From NCBI GenBank assembly GCA_947565865.1, contig CANOHT010000002.1, positions 85,103 through 149,102 on the forward strand: a DNA stretch of 64,000 bases. Direction: 5' to 3'. Below, piece after piece: positions 1-8,133 of the stretch. The notes below the pieces were generated by a model. It was given only the letters and a program-made list of their open reading frames with translations, ran no database searches and was not told the DNA's origin. Position 1 is the stretch's first letter. Each line of letters begins with the position of its first letter. A program made the translations under genes and the position numbers. This DNA comes from an uncultured Clostridia bacterium (lineage in GTDB: Bacteria; Bacillota; Clostridia; Christensenellales; Aristaeellaceae).

Positions 1-567
1 AACGCCTGCATGAAGTGCATCGTTGCCGCGCCGACGGCGGGCAGCTGCGGTGTGCTTCCGGCGGTGCTCCTGCCGTACCAGCAGCGCGAGAAGCTGGAGG
101 ATGATCGCATGGCGCAGGCCATGTATATCGCCGGGGCCGTTGGTCAGGTGGTGGCTGCCAAGGCGTCCATCGCCGGGGCCGCGGGCGGCTGCCAGGCTGA
201 AATCGGCACGGCCAGCGCCATGGCTGCTGCCGCGCTGTGCTACCTTGGCGGCGGCGATGCCCAGGCTGTGTGCCACGCGGCCGCCATGGCCCTCAAGAGC
301 CTGATGGGCCTGGTCTGCGATCCCATCGCGGGCCTGGTGGAGGTGCCCTGCGTCAAGCGGAACGCGGGCGGTGCCATGATCGCCATGTGCGCGGCTGAAA
401 TGGCCCTGGCGGGAATCCGCTCCGCCGTGCCGCCGGATGAGGTCATCCTTGCCATGCGGGACGTGGGCGACAAAATGGACGTCTCCCTGCGGGAAACCGG
501 CCTGGGCGGCGTGGCGGGCACGCCCTTTGGAACCAAGATCGCCGAGCAGATGAACATCGAGCTTTAA
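1..567 (+). CDS. sdaAA: L-serine dehydratase alpha subunit, 3' part
   Basis: The reading frame is open from base 1, so the gene starts upstream of the window; about 188 C-terminal residues are present. SdaAA carries the iron-sulfur cluster of the two-subunit L-serine ammonia-lyase, which turns L-serine into pyruvate and ammonia in the cytoplasm. The visible part holds the conserved stretches PTAGSCGVLP, the alanine/glycine-rich helices with GGCQAEIG, and VCDPIAGLVEVPC; cysteines in these blocks are the cluster ligands in the family. The ending GVAGTPFGTKIA is also typical. A strong hairpin follows the stop. The sdaAB gene is probably upstream, outside the window. Confidence 0.93.
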   Translation, partial: NACMKCIVAAPTAGSCGVLPAVLLPYQQREKLEDDRMAQAMYIAGAVGQVVAAKASIAGAAGGCQAEIGTASAMAAAALCYLGGGDAQAVCHAAAMALKSLMGLVCDPIAGLVEVPCVKRNAGGAMIAMCAAEMALAGIRSAVPPDEVILAMRDVGDKMDVSLRETGLGGVAGTPFGTKIAEQMNIEL

Positions 568-576
568 CGAAAACAA

Positions 577-614
577 GGGGCAGGACAGACCGAGATGGTT
601 TGTCCTGCCCTTTG
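577..614. terminator. Bidirectional terminator between sdaAA and the HEAT-like gene
   Basis: A 10-bp stem, GGGCAGGACA (578-587) with TGTCCTGCCC (601-610), is followed by TTTGT on the plus strand. On the minus strand the same stem is followed by CTTGTTTTC. It lies between the convergent ends of sdaAA and the minus-strand operon and would serve both. Confidence 0.85.
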
Positions 615-1061
615 TCATGGCTGTATTTCTTTCAATGCCTGCTGAATATCCTTCAATACCAGCGGCCGCATGCTGCCTTGATATACGGACAGATCCGCGT
701 TGAGAAGCGCGGAAAGAATGAGTTCCTTCAATTCCGGCTTTGCTTTGGCGATCATCGACAGGAGCTTGATACATTGCCTTGCCGTAATGGGCTTGACATC
801 GGCGATGTGCTTGAGATATGAAAGAATGATTGTGTTGATTTTACGCGCCTGATCCCACTTGGCGTTGCAGGCAAGCAGCGTCAGTCCTCTTGTGCGGATA
901 TAGGCGTTGTCGCTGTCAAGCATTTCGCTGAAGCGATCCATATAAAGGTAAACGCTGTCTGTTTCCTCGCTGGCTTTCCGCAGAGCCTGCAAGGCGTCGT
1001 AAGCAACGCTGTTATTCTTATTTGTCAATAATGCGACGTTTTCCGCGATGGACAGTGACAT
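615..1061 (-). CDS. HEAT-repeat-like protein (SufBD-annotated small family)
   Basis: A 148-residue, largely alpha-helical soluble protein. The pattern of paired amphipathic helices (VAYDALQALRKAS, NAYIRTRGLTLLACN, ITARQCIKLLSMIA) looks like HEAT/ARM repeats. Similar short Clostridia proteins are often labelled 'SufBD protein' in databases, but no Fe-S scaffold motif is visible, so I would not infer a cluster-assembly role. The start at 1061 (MSLSI) is chosen over the ATG at 1064 because the AAGGAGG site lies about 5 nt before it. It is the last gene of a minus-strand operon running from about 3350 and ends at a shared terminator. Function unknown. Confidence 0.75.
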   Translation of the reverse strand: MSLSIAENVALLTNKNNSVAYDALQALRKASEETDSVYLYMDRFSEMLDSDNAYIRTRGLTLLACNAKWDQARKINTIILSYLKHIADVKPITARQCIKLLSMIAKAKPELKELILSALLNADLSVYQGSMRPLVLKDIQQALKEIQP

Positions 1062-1108
1062 CATATCCTCCTTGGCCCGGGGCGTTTCTTTCCTAGGCGT
1101 GGCCGTTG

Positions 1109-1231
1109 TCAGTCAGACGGCGTCTGTTTCTTTTTCGACTCGCGAAGGACTCTGGCGATCGTGCATACGCAGGTTCCGGCCAGCCCTACTCCGAAAACAA
1201 TGGCGGACACGATCAGGACGTCAGGATTCAT
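1109..1231 (-). CDS. 40-residue single-span membrane peptide
   Basis: Small frame encoding 40 residues: a short polar N-terminus (MNPDVLIV), one hydrophobic helix (about residues 5-27), and a basic tail containing RESKKKQ. The charge distribution predicts a single-pass membrane peptide with the C-terminus inside. Its ATG overlaps the TGA of the preceding small frame as ATGA (1228-1231), a classic translational coupling arrangement. No family recognised. Both peptides sit between alaX and the HEAT-like gene, where a 240-nt gap would otherwise occur in a tightly packed operon. Confidence 0.5.
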   Translation of the reverse strand: MNPDVLIVSAIVFGVGLAGTCVCTIARVLRESKKKQTPSD

Positions 1232-1317
1232 ATCGCCAAAACCGCCGCCGTCAGCGCAATCCACGCGACTACTTCAATGATCCAGAAGATGATGTTCAGC
1301 CAATGCTCCTTACGCAT
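1228..1317 (-). CDS. 29-residue hydrophobic membrane peptide
   Basis: The frame begins MRKEHWLN and continues as one uninterrupted hydrophobic helix rich in I, W, V and A to the stop. I prefer the ATG at 1317 because GGGAGAAG lies 9 nt upstream; an in-frame ATG at 1341 would give 37 residues but has no ribosome site. Its stop overlaps the start of the next small frame (ATGA). It could be a structural or regulatory membrane peptide or a toxin-like peptide. It is not recognisable by sequence, and the call rests on the ribosome site, composition and coupling. Confidence 0.45.
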   Translation of the reverse strand: MRKEHWLNIIFWIIEVVAWIALTAAVLAI

Positions 1318-1350
1318 GATAAGTTCTTCTCCCTTATCCATGGTCAGGCT

Positions 1351-2496
1351 TCAAAGCGCCTCCAGCGTCTCCCGGAAGGCCTCCGGGTCGCCGCTTTGCA
1401 GGATGCCCTGGCTCATGTCCCTGGGGCCGCCGCCCTTGCCGCCGAAGCGCTGACACAGCGCCGCCGCCGCAGGGCGGACATCCTCCGCGGGCGAGGACAG
1501 GACGAAGCTCCAGCCAGCCTCCTTGGGGGCAAGAATGAGCCCGAAGCGCCCGCCTTCCGCCAGCTGAGCCGCGGCTTTTCGGTGCTGGGCGGGGGCCAGC
1601 ATGTCCGCCACAAGGACACGGACAGTCCGCTCGTGCTCCGCGTTCAGCAGGGTGGTGAAGACCCGCTGGCCCAGGGCGTCACACCGGGCCTTCAGGCTGT
1701 CCCGCTCATCCAGCAGGCGCTGGACGCCCGGGGTCAGCTCTCCGGGCTTGGCGGACAGGGCATGGCTGATGGCGTGGTTTTCGTCCTGCTGGAGGTTCTC
1801 GTGGTCGAGGGCTCTCATGCCGCACAGGATGGACAGCCGAACGCCGCCCTTGTAGTTCATGGCCCCGATGACCTTGATCTGGCCCACGCTGCCGGTGCGC
1901 TCCACATGGGTGCCGCAGCAGGCGCAGGTGTCCGCGCCCTCGATGTGGACGATGCGCACATCGCCGTCGATGGCCTTTTTGCTGCGGTAATCAAGGGCTG
2001 CCAGGGTTTCGGTGTCCGGCACCCAGGCCCGGACGGGGACGTTCCGCCAAACAATCTCATTGGCCTGCCGCTCGGCCCGGCGGATCTCCTCCTGAGTTAG
2101 GGGGCCGGAAAAGTCAACAGTTACCGCCTCCGTGCCGATGTGGAAGCCTACGTTGCGGTAGCCGTGCTCGCGGCAGATGATCCCCGACAGAATATGCTCG
2201 CCGGTATGCTGCTGCATCATGGACAGACGGCGCGTCCAGTCCACGCGGCCTTCCACCGCCGCTCCCACAGCGAGGGGCTTGTCCAACGTATGCAGGATGA
2301 CGCCGCCTACGTCGTGGGCGTCCAGCACCTGGGCTTCGCCCAAAACGCCACGATCCGCTCCCTGGCCGCCGCCCTCCGGAAAGAATGCCGTCTGATCCAG
2401 CGTGACGAGGTAATGGCCGTTCTTTTCCTCACAGGCAAGCACAGTGGCGTTGAAGTCGGTCTGGTTCACATCCTGGTCAAACAGGCGGATGGTCAT
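1351..2496 (-). CDS. AlaX-type alanyl-tRNA editing hydrolase (long form)
   Basis: A 381-residue free-standing trans-editing factor that hydrolyses mischarged Ser-tRNA(Ala) or Gly-tRNA(Ala). The editing zinc site is visible as the HxxxH of QQHTGEHIL (about residues 95-100) and the later CACCGTH. The N-terminal block FFPEGGGQGADRG is the AlaRS-like beta-barrel start. The C-terminal third ends RFGGKGGGPRDMSQG, the DHHA1-type domain found in AlaRS C-termini and long AlaX proteins. Start chosen at MTIRLF, where GGAGGTG lies about 6 nt upstream; 15 further in-frame codons upstream have no ribosome site. It follows the PnuC-like gene by about 45 nt. The alaS in this window lacks this C-terminal domain. 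Confidence 0.92.
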   Translation of the reverse strand: MTIRLFDQDVNQTDFNATVLACEEKNGHYLVTLDQTAFFPEGGGQGADRGVLGEAQVLDAHDVGGVILHTLDKPLAVGAAVEGRVDWTRRLSMMQQHTGEHILSGIICREHGYRNVGFHIGTEAVTVDFSGPLTQEEIRRAERQANEIVWRNVPVRAWVPDTETLAALDYRSKKAIDGDVRIVHIEGADTCACCGTHVERTGSVGQIKVIGAMNYKGGVRLSILCGMRALDHENLQQDENHAISHALSAKPGELTPGVQRLLDERDSLKARCDALGQRVFTTLLNAEHERTVRVLVADMLAPAQHRKAAAQLAEGGRFGLILAPKEAGWSFVLSSPAEDVRPAAAALCQRFGGKGGGPRDMSQGILQSGDPEAFRETLEAL

Positions 2497-2541
2497 GGGC
2501 GCACCTCCGGGTTTTTTTGCATTGTAGCATGTTCGCCGCAT

Positions 2542-3231
2542 TCAGGCAAGTCTTTGGCGGCGCGCCCGCCGTTTCCAGCAGAAAAAGCCGTACAGGTCAT
2601 TCATCAAAAACATCAAAAAGCAAATCACCATGGGCGCGTGGGACACGTCCTGGCGGGCGGCAGGCAGCCATAGCAGTATCAGCACCGCGTCGTTGGCCGC
2701 GTAACCCAGGGCGTACAGGGAGGAACGCCGCCAGGTGAGATACGCGGCGGCATAGCTGGTGAAGATGGACAGGGTACTCAGCGTCAGCTCCGGGGTATCC
2801 AGGGCAAGCAGAATAAAGTAGAAGACGCTGGTGACCGCCGCGCCGGACAGGCCGCCAAGCAGCAGGTCACGCCTGCGCAGACGGCTGATGGCAACCTCCG
2901 CGTACCCTGCCTGATAGGGGTGCCGCAGCCAGGAAACCAGCGCCAGCAGCGCCATGGGCAGGGTCATGCCCAGGTAGGTAATCATCTCTCCGAAATATCG
3001 CTGATGCCAGGCAACCAATGCGTAAAGTACGCTGAAGACGGCTGTCAGCGCTTGCCCCCATGGGTCGCCCAAGGCCATAAAAATCAGGGCTGTTACCCCC
3101 AGCAGCGTTGCCGCCAGGGTCAGTGCATTCAGGCGGCCTGCCCCGATGTGGGCTGCCAGAACCATGCCCAGGGACGCAAGCCAAAGCGTCCACGACCGCC
3201 AGGTCATGGCGGAAAAAGGGTTGTGCGTCAT
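2542..3231 (-). CDS. PnuC-family vitamin (nicotinamide riboside-type) transporter
   Basis: A 229-residue integral membrane protein with about seven hydrophobic segments. The order resembles PnuC facilitators: an early helix pair, a central segment with YLGMTLPMALLALVSW, and the C-terminal FLMFLMNDLYGFFCWKRR, matching the 'Y-x-x-x-G-x-x-x-W-K' ending of PnuC. PnuC proteins take up nicotinamide riboside or related vitamins by facilitated diffusion with intracellular phosphorylation; the substrate here cannot be read from sequence, and thiamine or riboflavin relatives (PnuT, PnuX) are possible. ATG at 3231 follows GAAAGGAG by 6 nt. It heads a minus-strand operon behind a strong promoter and a leader with competing hairpins. 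Confidence 0.8.
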   Translation of the reverse strand: MTHNPFSAMTWRSWTLWLASLGMVLAAHIGAGRLNALTLAATLLGVTALIFMALGDPWGQALTAVFSVLYALVAWHQRYFGEMITYLGMTLPMALLALVSWLRHPYQAGYAEVAISRLRRRDLLLGGLSGAAVTSVFYFILLALDTPELTLSTLSIFTSYAAAYLTWRRSSLYALGYAANDAVLILLWLPAARQDVSHAPMVICFLMFLMNDLYGFFCWKRRARRQRLA

Positions 3232-3241
3232 CAAAAGCTCC

Positions 3242-3312
3242 TTTCTCGCAAAAAAAGCACCCGAGGCGCATCTTCAAAGACCTAATGATGCGCTGCGAGT
3301 GCTTTTCAGCAC
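3242..3312 (-). promoter_or_regulatory. Attenuator leader: terminator and competing anti-terminator hairpin
   Basis: Read on the minus strand, a terminator forms from AAAAGCAC (3306-3299) pairing with GTGCTTTT (3260-3253), plus an inner 7-bp stem GCGCATC/GATGCGC, and is followed by a T run (3256-3250). Just upstream, GTGCT-GAAA-AGCAC (3312-3299) forms a 5-bp stem with a GAAA tetraloop that uses the same AGCAC bases. The two structures are mutually exclusive, the layout of a transcription attenuator or riboswitch expression platform. About 40 nt (3354-3313) precede it and could be a sensing domain. I could not match it to T-box, TPP, cobalamin, preQ1-I, ZTP or THF consensus features. Confidence 0.6.
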
Positions 3313-3354
3313 GCGACCCGGTGGCCGCCTGTATGATGGCTGTGGAACCTAATC

Positions 3355-3383
3355 ATCTTACCACGGCGGGGGCAAAATGTCAA
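3355..3383 (-). promoter_or_regulatory. Promoter of the pnuC-alaX operon
   Basis: Minus strand: TTGACA (3383-3378), 17-nt spacer, TAAGAT (3360-3355). A perfect -35 and a 5/6 -10 place the transcript start near 3348, about 115 nt before the PnuC-like start codon, enough for the structured leader. Confidence 0.85.
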
Positions 3384-3432
3384 AGGCAACCGAACATAAC
3401 ATGGACAGGCGCCTTGTGTCAGCTTGGAATGG

Positions 3433-3461
3433 TGGAACAGCGCACCGTTTCGTGCTATGAT
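3433..3461 (+). promoter_or_regulatory. Probable promoter of the XRE-AbrB/ABC operon
   Basis: TGGAAC (weak -35), 17-nt spacer ending TGC, then TATGAT (3456-3461). The TGC before the -10 gives an extended -10. It lies 22 nt before the regulator's start codon and about 50 bp from the divergent pnuC promoter. Confidence 0.5.
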
Positions 3462-3483
3462 AAATTCGGGAGGTAGGAAAGGT

Positions 3484-3894
3484 ATGATAAGTAAGAATCT
3501 TCTTGTCCTCAGAAAGCGTCATGGCCTGTCCCAGGAAGAGGTGGCCGAGCGGGTGGGTGTATCCCGGCAGGCTGTGGCAAAGTGGGAGGCCGGAGAGACC
3601 ATCCCTGACCTTACCAACTGCATGGCCCTGACCCAGCTGTATGACATCACCCTGGACGACCTGGTGAACTACCGCAGCGAGGAGCATGAGGGCCTGGACA
3701 TCCCCCCTCGCGGCAAATACCTCTTTGGCGCTGTCAACGTGGGGGAGAAGGGGCAGATTGTCATCCCGATCAAGGCCCGCCGCGTCTTCGGCATCAAGCC
3801 TGGCGACCGGCTGATCTTCCTGGGGGATATTGCCCGGGGCCTGGCGCTGGTCAAGGAGAAGGATCTGCTGGCGCTGCTGAACAGCAGGGAATAG
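3484..3894 (+). CDS. XRE-family regulator with C-terminal AbrB/SpoVT-type domain
   Basis: A 136-residue transcription factor. Residues about 6-60 form a Cro/XRE helix-turn-helix (RKRHGLSQEEVAERVGVSRQ, then AVAKWEAG). From about 80 on a swapped-hairpin AbrB domain is visible (GEKGQIVIPIKARRVFGIKPGDRLIFLGD). Start at 3484 (MISKNLL), preceded by GGAGG and AAAGG; upstream in-frame codons overlap the promoter. It is followed 9 nt later by an ABC ATPase and a permease. This trio is common in Firmicutes, where the regulator typically controls the adjacent exporter. Autoregulation is likely but not shown. Confidence 0.88.
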   Translation: MISKNLLVLRKRHGLSQEEVAERVGVSRQAVAKWEAGETIPDLTNCMALTQLYDITLDDLVNYRSEEHEGLDIPPRGKYLFGAVNVGEKGQIVIPIKARRVFGIKPGDRLIFLGDIARGLALVKEKDLLALLNSRE

Positions 3895-3903
3895 GAGCAC
3901 ACG

Positions 3904-4752
3904 ATGGATATGCTGGATGTCAAGGGCCTGAGCAAGGCCTATCCCTCCTTTTGTCTCAAGGACATAACCTTCTCCCTTCGGGCTGGGAAAATCACCGGTT
4001 TCATCGGCCGTAACGGAGCGGGCAAGACCACCGCGCTGAAGGCGCTGCTGGGCATGGTACACCCAGATGCCGGGCAGGTGCGCTTCTTCGGCCTTGATTT
4101 CGCGGCGCATCAGCAGGAGATCAAACGGCGGATCGGTTATGTGGCCGGCGGCTTTGGGTTCTATCCCAGCAAGCGGCTCGCCGCCATCACCGCGGCCACC
4201 CGGGCGTTTTATCGCTCTCACTGGGATGACGGCGCCTACCAGAGGTATCTTCGGCGCTTTCATTTGAGTGAAGACAAGACGCCGGCCCAGCTCTCCGAGG
4301 GCATGAAGGTGAAATACGCCCTGACGCTGGCCCTGTCTCATCGGGCGGAGCTGCTGATTCTGGACGAGCCCACCAGCGGCATTGACCCTGTATCCCGGGA
4401 GGAATTGAAGGATATCTTTCTGGCGCTGAACCGGGAGGGCGCGACGATTCTGTTTTCCACCCATATCACCTCCGACCTGGAGGACTGTGCCGACCGTGTC
4501 CTTTATCTCCGGGACGGCGCTTTGCTGGCGGACGCGCCGCTGCGGGATTTTGAAGGCGGCTACCGCGCCGTCAGCTTCACAGCAGAGCAGCTGAGACGGT
4601 TGGATACCTCCCGGCTCATCGGTCTTCGGCAGGGGAAAGAGGGCTGCGCCGCCCTGCTGAAGACGGAGGATGCAGCCGCTTTCCCCCTGCCTTCCGTTCC
4701 CGCCAGCCTGGAAACCATCATGATCCATCTGGAAAAGGAGGGCGAGGCATGA
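3904..4752 (+). CDS. ABC transporter ATP-binding protein
   Basis: A 282-residue ATPase of the drug/bacteriocin exporter (BcrA/NatA-like) class. Walker A is GRNGAGKTT (about residues 38-46). The signature region is an atypical LSEGMKVK instead of LSGGQ, as in many YhcH/BcrA-like ATPases. Walker B is LLILDEPTSGIDP and the H-loop is STHITSD. A C-terminal extension of about 70 residues follows the core. It powers export together with the permease whose ATG overlaps its TGA (ATGA at 4749). The substrate is unknown. Confidence 0.9.
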   Translation: MDMLDVKGLSKAYPSFCLKDITFSLRAGKITGFIGRNGAGKTTALKALLGMVHPDAGQVRFFGLDFAAHQQEIKRRIGYVAGGFGFYPSKRLAAITAATRAFYRSHWDDGAYQRYLRRFHLSEDKTPAQLSEGMKVKYALTLALSHRAELLILDEPTSGIDPVSREELKDIFLALNREGATILFSTHITSDLEDCADRVLYLRDGALLADAPLRDFEGGYRAVSFTAEQLRRLDTSRLIGLRQGKEGCAALLKTEDAAAFPLPSVPASLETIMIHLEKEGEA

Positions 4753-5396
4753 AAGCGCTGCTCATGAAGGAGATTCGTCTGGCAATGCACCCCACCGCGC
4801 CGCTGTTCCTGGGGCTTTCGGCCATGCTGCTGATCCCGAATTATCCTTACGGCGTGGTGTTCTTCTATACCGCGCTGGCGGTGTTTTTCACCTGCCTGAG
4901 CGGGCGGGAAAACCAGGACGTGATGTTTACCATGCTGCTGCCTGTGGCCAAGCGGGATGTGGTACGGGCCCGAATGGCCCTGGTGCTTCTGCTGGAGGGC
5001 GCGCAGCTGCTGGCGGCCATCCCCTTCGCCATGCTGCGCAGCGCGATGATCGCCGCCCCCAATATGGCCGGCATGGATGCCAACACGGCGCTTTTTGGTT
5101 TTGCGCTGATGGAGCTGGCGCTGTTCAACCTGGTGTTCTTCCCGGCCTATTATCGGGATGTGCGGAAGGTAGGAACGGCCTTTATCAAGGGCTCGACGGC
5201 TGTTTTCGGCTTCATCCTCCTGGAGGAAGCCGCCGTCCACACGGCGCCCTGGGTGCGGGATGTGCTGGACACGCCTGATCCCCAGCATCTGCCGCAGAAG
5301 CTGACCGTGCTGGCCGTGGGCGCGGCGATGTTTGCCGTTCTGACGCTGCTGGCCCGGGCGTTGTCCATCCGCCGGTTTGAGCGGATGGATTTGTAA
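4749..5396 (+). CDS. ABC-2 type permease
   Basis: A 215-residue membrane protein with about six hydrophobic helices. It starts MKALLMKEIRLA, the short cytoplasmic helix usual in ABC-2 permeases, and has LLPVAKRDVVRARM between spans 2 and 3, matching the 'LP(V/I)(S/T)R' cytoplasmic motif of this class. It overlaps the ATPase gene by 4 nt, so both subunits are translationally coupled. Likely the membrane half of the exporter controlled by the XRE-AbrB protein. Confidence 0.85.
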   Translation: MKALLMKEIRLAMHPTAPLFLGLSAMLLIPNYPYGVVFFYTALAVFFTCLSGRENQDVMFTMLLPVAKRDVVRARMALVLLLEGAQLLAAIPFAMLRSAMIAAPNMAGMDANTALFGFALMELALFNLVFFPAYYRDVRKVGTAFIKGSTAVFGFILLEEAAVHTAPWVRDVLDTPDPQHLPQKLTVLAVGAAMFAVLTLLARALSIRRFERMDL

Positions 5397-5426
5397 CGCC
5401 ACGGGTAACCGCGGAGGCTTTTCCTG

Positions 5427-5455
5427 TTGACGATTCCTGTTTTTTCAAGTAAACT
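5427..5455 (+). promoter_or_regulatory. Promoter of the hybrid histidine kinase
   Basis: TTGACG (5427-5432), 17-nt spacer, TAAACT (5450-5455). It lies about 85 nt ahead of the kinase start codon, so the kinase has its own transcript. Confidence 0.75.
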
Positions 5456-5539
5456 ATCCTGTGGAAAAGTTCGATGTCCCCGAAGGCCGGGATGCCTGCG
5501 CGCCCGGCGTGATGGCAGCGACACACAGGAGGAAGCCCC

Positions 5540-8098
5540 ATGGATAAAAAATTGCCCAATCAGAAGGCCCCGCGATATTTGCTGATAAGCTTTGTGGCGC
5601 TGGTGATTTTCAGTATCCTTGTTTTCAGTGTGCTCAGCAGCTTTATGAACCAGAAAAGCGAGGAGGCTGTCTACAAGGTCGGCAACCTGTACATGCCGGG
5701 GTTGGGTGAGCAGCTGTCCAAGCATTTCGAGGGCATTATTGAACTGCGGTTTGACCAGCTGGAGGGCTTGAAGGAGGTCATTCCTTCGGGCATTGCCGAG
5801 GTAAGCGCGCTGTATGAGGAGCTGGCGTACCGGGCCCGCGTCAGAGGCTTCAAATACCTGGCGCTGTGCGCGCAGACGGGAGACTTTCAGACCATTGATG
5901 GCGAGGCCATTCAGCCTCGGGACCCTCAGCTGTTTTTGGATACCCTGAAAAGCGGCAAAAAGAGCGTTATGACGGGTACTGACGCCCAGAACAATACGGT
6001 CGTACTCTTTGGCGTGGCAGGGGAATATCCCATGGCGGATGACAGCATGAGCCAGGGATTGGTGACGGCATTGCCCATCGCGGCCATCGAGGATATCTTG
6101 CTGCAGGAATCAGAGGATTCGCTGCTGCACTGCCATCTGATTCGGGAGGACGGCAGCTTTGTCGTTTACAGTGCCCATGGCGACGCGGACAGCTTTTACA
6201 ATGATGTGCGGGAGCGGTACAGCACGCTGGAGAGAGCCATGGTGGACGAACATCTCCTGGAGCTTCAGCAGGCGATGGAGGAGCGGCGCGTCTATGCGTC
6301 CAGCATGGTGTCGGAGGCATACCGGGAGCAGATCTATGAAATACCCATGCCCTACTCTGACTGGTATTTGGTCATGGTTATGCCCTATGGCGAGCTGGAT
6401 AAGGCGCTGACCGAATTGAGCGATCAGCGATCCACGGCCACGCTGACGGCCTGCGGCGCTATCCTGGTGCTGCTGATTCTGATTTTTATCCTCTATTTTG
6501 TGCAGACCCGCCGTCAGCTGGCAGCCCTGGAGCTTGCCCGCAACGAGGCGGTGGAAGCCACCAAAGCCAAGAGCGAGTTCCTGTCCAACATGAGCCACGA
6601 CATCCGAACGCCGATGAACGCTATTGTCGGCATGACGGCGGTGGCCATGACCCACGGGGCGGACGCGGCCTATGTCCAGAACTGCCTGAAAAAGATTGCG
6701 CTGTCCAGCAAGCATCTGCTGGGGTTGATTAACGACGTGCTGGACATGTCGAAGATTGAGAGCGGGAAGATGACGCTGTCGGCGGATCAGGCGTCGCTTC
6801 GGGAGATCATCGAGGGCATTGTGGGCATTGTGCAGCCCCAGGTGAAGGCAAAGCGTCAGAGCTTTGATGTGCGCATTGACAACATCATGGCGGAAAAGGT
6901 GGTCTGCGACAGCGTCCGGCTGAATCAGGTGCTGCTGAACCTGCTGTCCAACGCGGTGAAGTATACTCCTGAGGGCGGCGTGATCGAGCTGTCCATCAGC
7001 GAAGAGGCCTCCCCTGCCGGCGAGGACTTCATCCGCGTCCATGCCCATGTGAAGGATAACGGCATCGGCATGACGGAGGAGTTCCTTAAGAGAATCTATG
7101 ATTCCTATTCCCGTGCCGACAACGCGCGGGTACACAAGATTGAGGGCGCGGGCCTGGGCATGGCCATCACCAAGCACATTGTGGATGCCATGGGCGGCGC
7201 CATCCATGTAACGAGCGAACCGAACAAGGGCACGGAATTCCATGTTGTACTGGATCTGGAGCGGGCGACGACCACAGAGGTGGACATGATCCTTCCCGCC
7301 TGGAATATGCTGGTGGTGGATGATGACGAAACGCTCTGCAAGACGGCCATGAGCACCCTGAAATCCATTGGCGTGAAGGCGGAATGGACGCTCAGCGGCG
7401 AGAAGGCCGTGCAGATGGTCACCCACCGCCATCAGATTGGGGATGATTACCAGATCATCCTGCTGGACTGGAAGCTGCCGGGCATGGATGGTATCCAGAC
7501 CGCTCGGGAAATTCGCCGTCAGCTGGGGGATCATGTCCCGATTCTGCTGATTTCCGCCTACGATTGGGGCGACTTCAGCGACGAGGCCAAGGCGGCGGGG
7601 GTCAATGGCTTTATCACCAAGCCGCTGTTCCGCTCTACCCTGTTCTACGGCCTCAAGCAATACATGACGGCGGATGGCGACGCAGCTCAGCAGGAGGAGA
7701 AGGCCATTGATTTCACCGGCAAGCGCGTACTGCTGGCGGAGGACAATGAGCTCAACTGGGAGATCGCCTATGAGCTGCTGTCGGAACTGAAGCTGGAAAT
7801 GGAGTGGGCCGAAAACGGCCAGCTGTGCCTGGAAAAGTTCCAGGGTGCGCAGCCGGGCACCTATGATGCTATCCTGATGGATCTGCGGATGCCGGTGATG
7901 AACGGCTACGAGGCGACCCGAGCCATCCGCAGCCTGGAACGACCTGACGCCAAGACAATCCCCATCATCGCAATGACGGCGGACGCCTTCTCCGAGGACA
8001 TCCAGCGCTGCATCGACTGCGGCATGAACGCCCACACCGCCAAGCCCATCAATCTGTCGGAGATGGCCAGACTGCTCAGAAAGTACATCGGGGAATAA
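5540..8098 (+). CDS. Hybrid sensor histidine kinase with two receiver domains
   Basis: An 852-residue membrane sensor. One transmembrane helix lies near residues 14-35 and a second near 295-320; the roughly 260 residues between them form an extracytoplasmic sensor, probably Cache-like. The dimerisation and phosphoacceptor helix has SNMSHDIRTPMNAIVG with the histidine near residue 353. The ATPase domain shows NLLSNAVKYTPEGG, DNGIGM and GAGLGMAI. Receiver 1 starts VVDDDE (about 590) with acceptor Asp in LLDWKLPGMDG. Receiver 2 starts LLAEDNE (about 730) with acceptor Asp in LMDLRMPVMNG. No HPt domain is present and no output regulator is adjacent, so the phosphorelay partner is elsewhere. AGGAGGAAGCCCC precedes the ATG. 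Confidence 0.92.
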   Translation: MDKKLPNQKAPRYLLISFVALVIFSILVFSVLSSFMNQKSEEAVYKVGNLYMPGLGEQLSKHFEGIIELRFDQLEGLKEVIPSGIAEVSALYEELAYRARVRGFKYLALCAQTGDFQTIDGEAIQPRDPQLFLDTLKSGKKSVMTGTDAQNNTVVLFGVAGEYPMADDSMSQGLVTALPIAAIEDILLQESEDSLLHCHLIREDGSFVVYSAHGDADSFYNDVRERYSTLERAMVDEHLLELQQAMEERRVYASSMVSEAYREQIYEIPMPYSDWYLVMVMPYGELDKALTELSDQRSTATLTACGAILVLLILIFILYFVQTRRQLAALELARNEAVEATKAKSEFLSNMSHDIRTPMNAIVGMTAVAMTHGADAAYVQNCLKKIALSSKHLLGLINDVLDMSKIESGKMTLSADQASLREIIEGIVGIVQPQVKAKRQSFDVRIDNIMAEKVVCDSVRLNQVLLNLLSNAVKYTPEGGVIELSISEEASPAGEDFIRVHAHVKDNGIGMTEEFLKRIYDSYSRADNARVHKIEGAGLGMAITKHIVDAMGGAIHVTSEPNKGTEFHVVLDLERATTTEVDMILPAWNMLVVDDDETLCKTAMSTLKSIGVKAEWTLSGEKAVQMVTHRHQIGDDYQIILLDWKLPGMDGIQTAREIRRQLGDHVPILLISAYDWGDFSDEAKAAGVNGFITKPLFRSTLFYGLKQYMTADGDAAQQEEKAIDFTGKRVLLAEDNELNWEIAYELLSELKLEMEWAENGQLCLEKFQGAQPGTYDAILMDLRMPVMNGYEATRAIRSLERPDAKTIPIIAMTADAFSEDIQRCIDCGMNAHTAKPINLSEMARLLRKYIGE

Positions 8099-8133
8099 GC
8101 GAGTCCCTTCCCCAGACGAAAAACAAGAAATCA

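Noticed and set aside
3242..3354. Assigning the pnuC leader to preQ1, TPP, ZTP, THF or T-box classes
   Set aside because: The conserved core sequences of these classes as I know them are not present; kept as unclassified.
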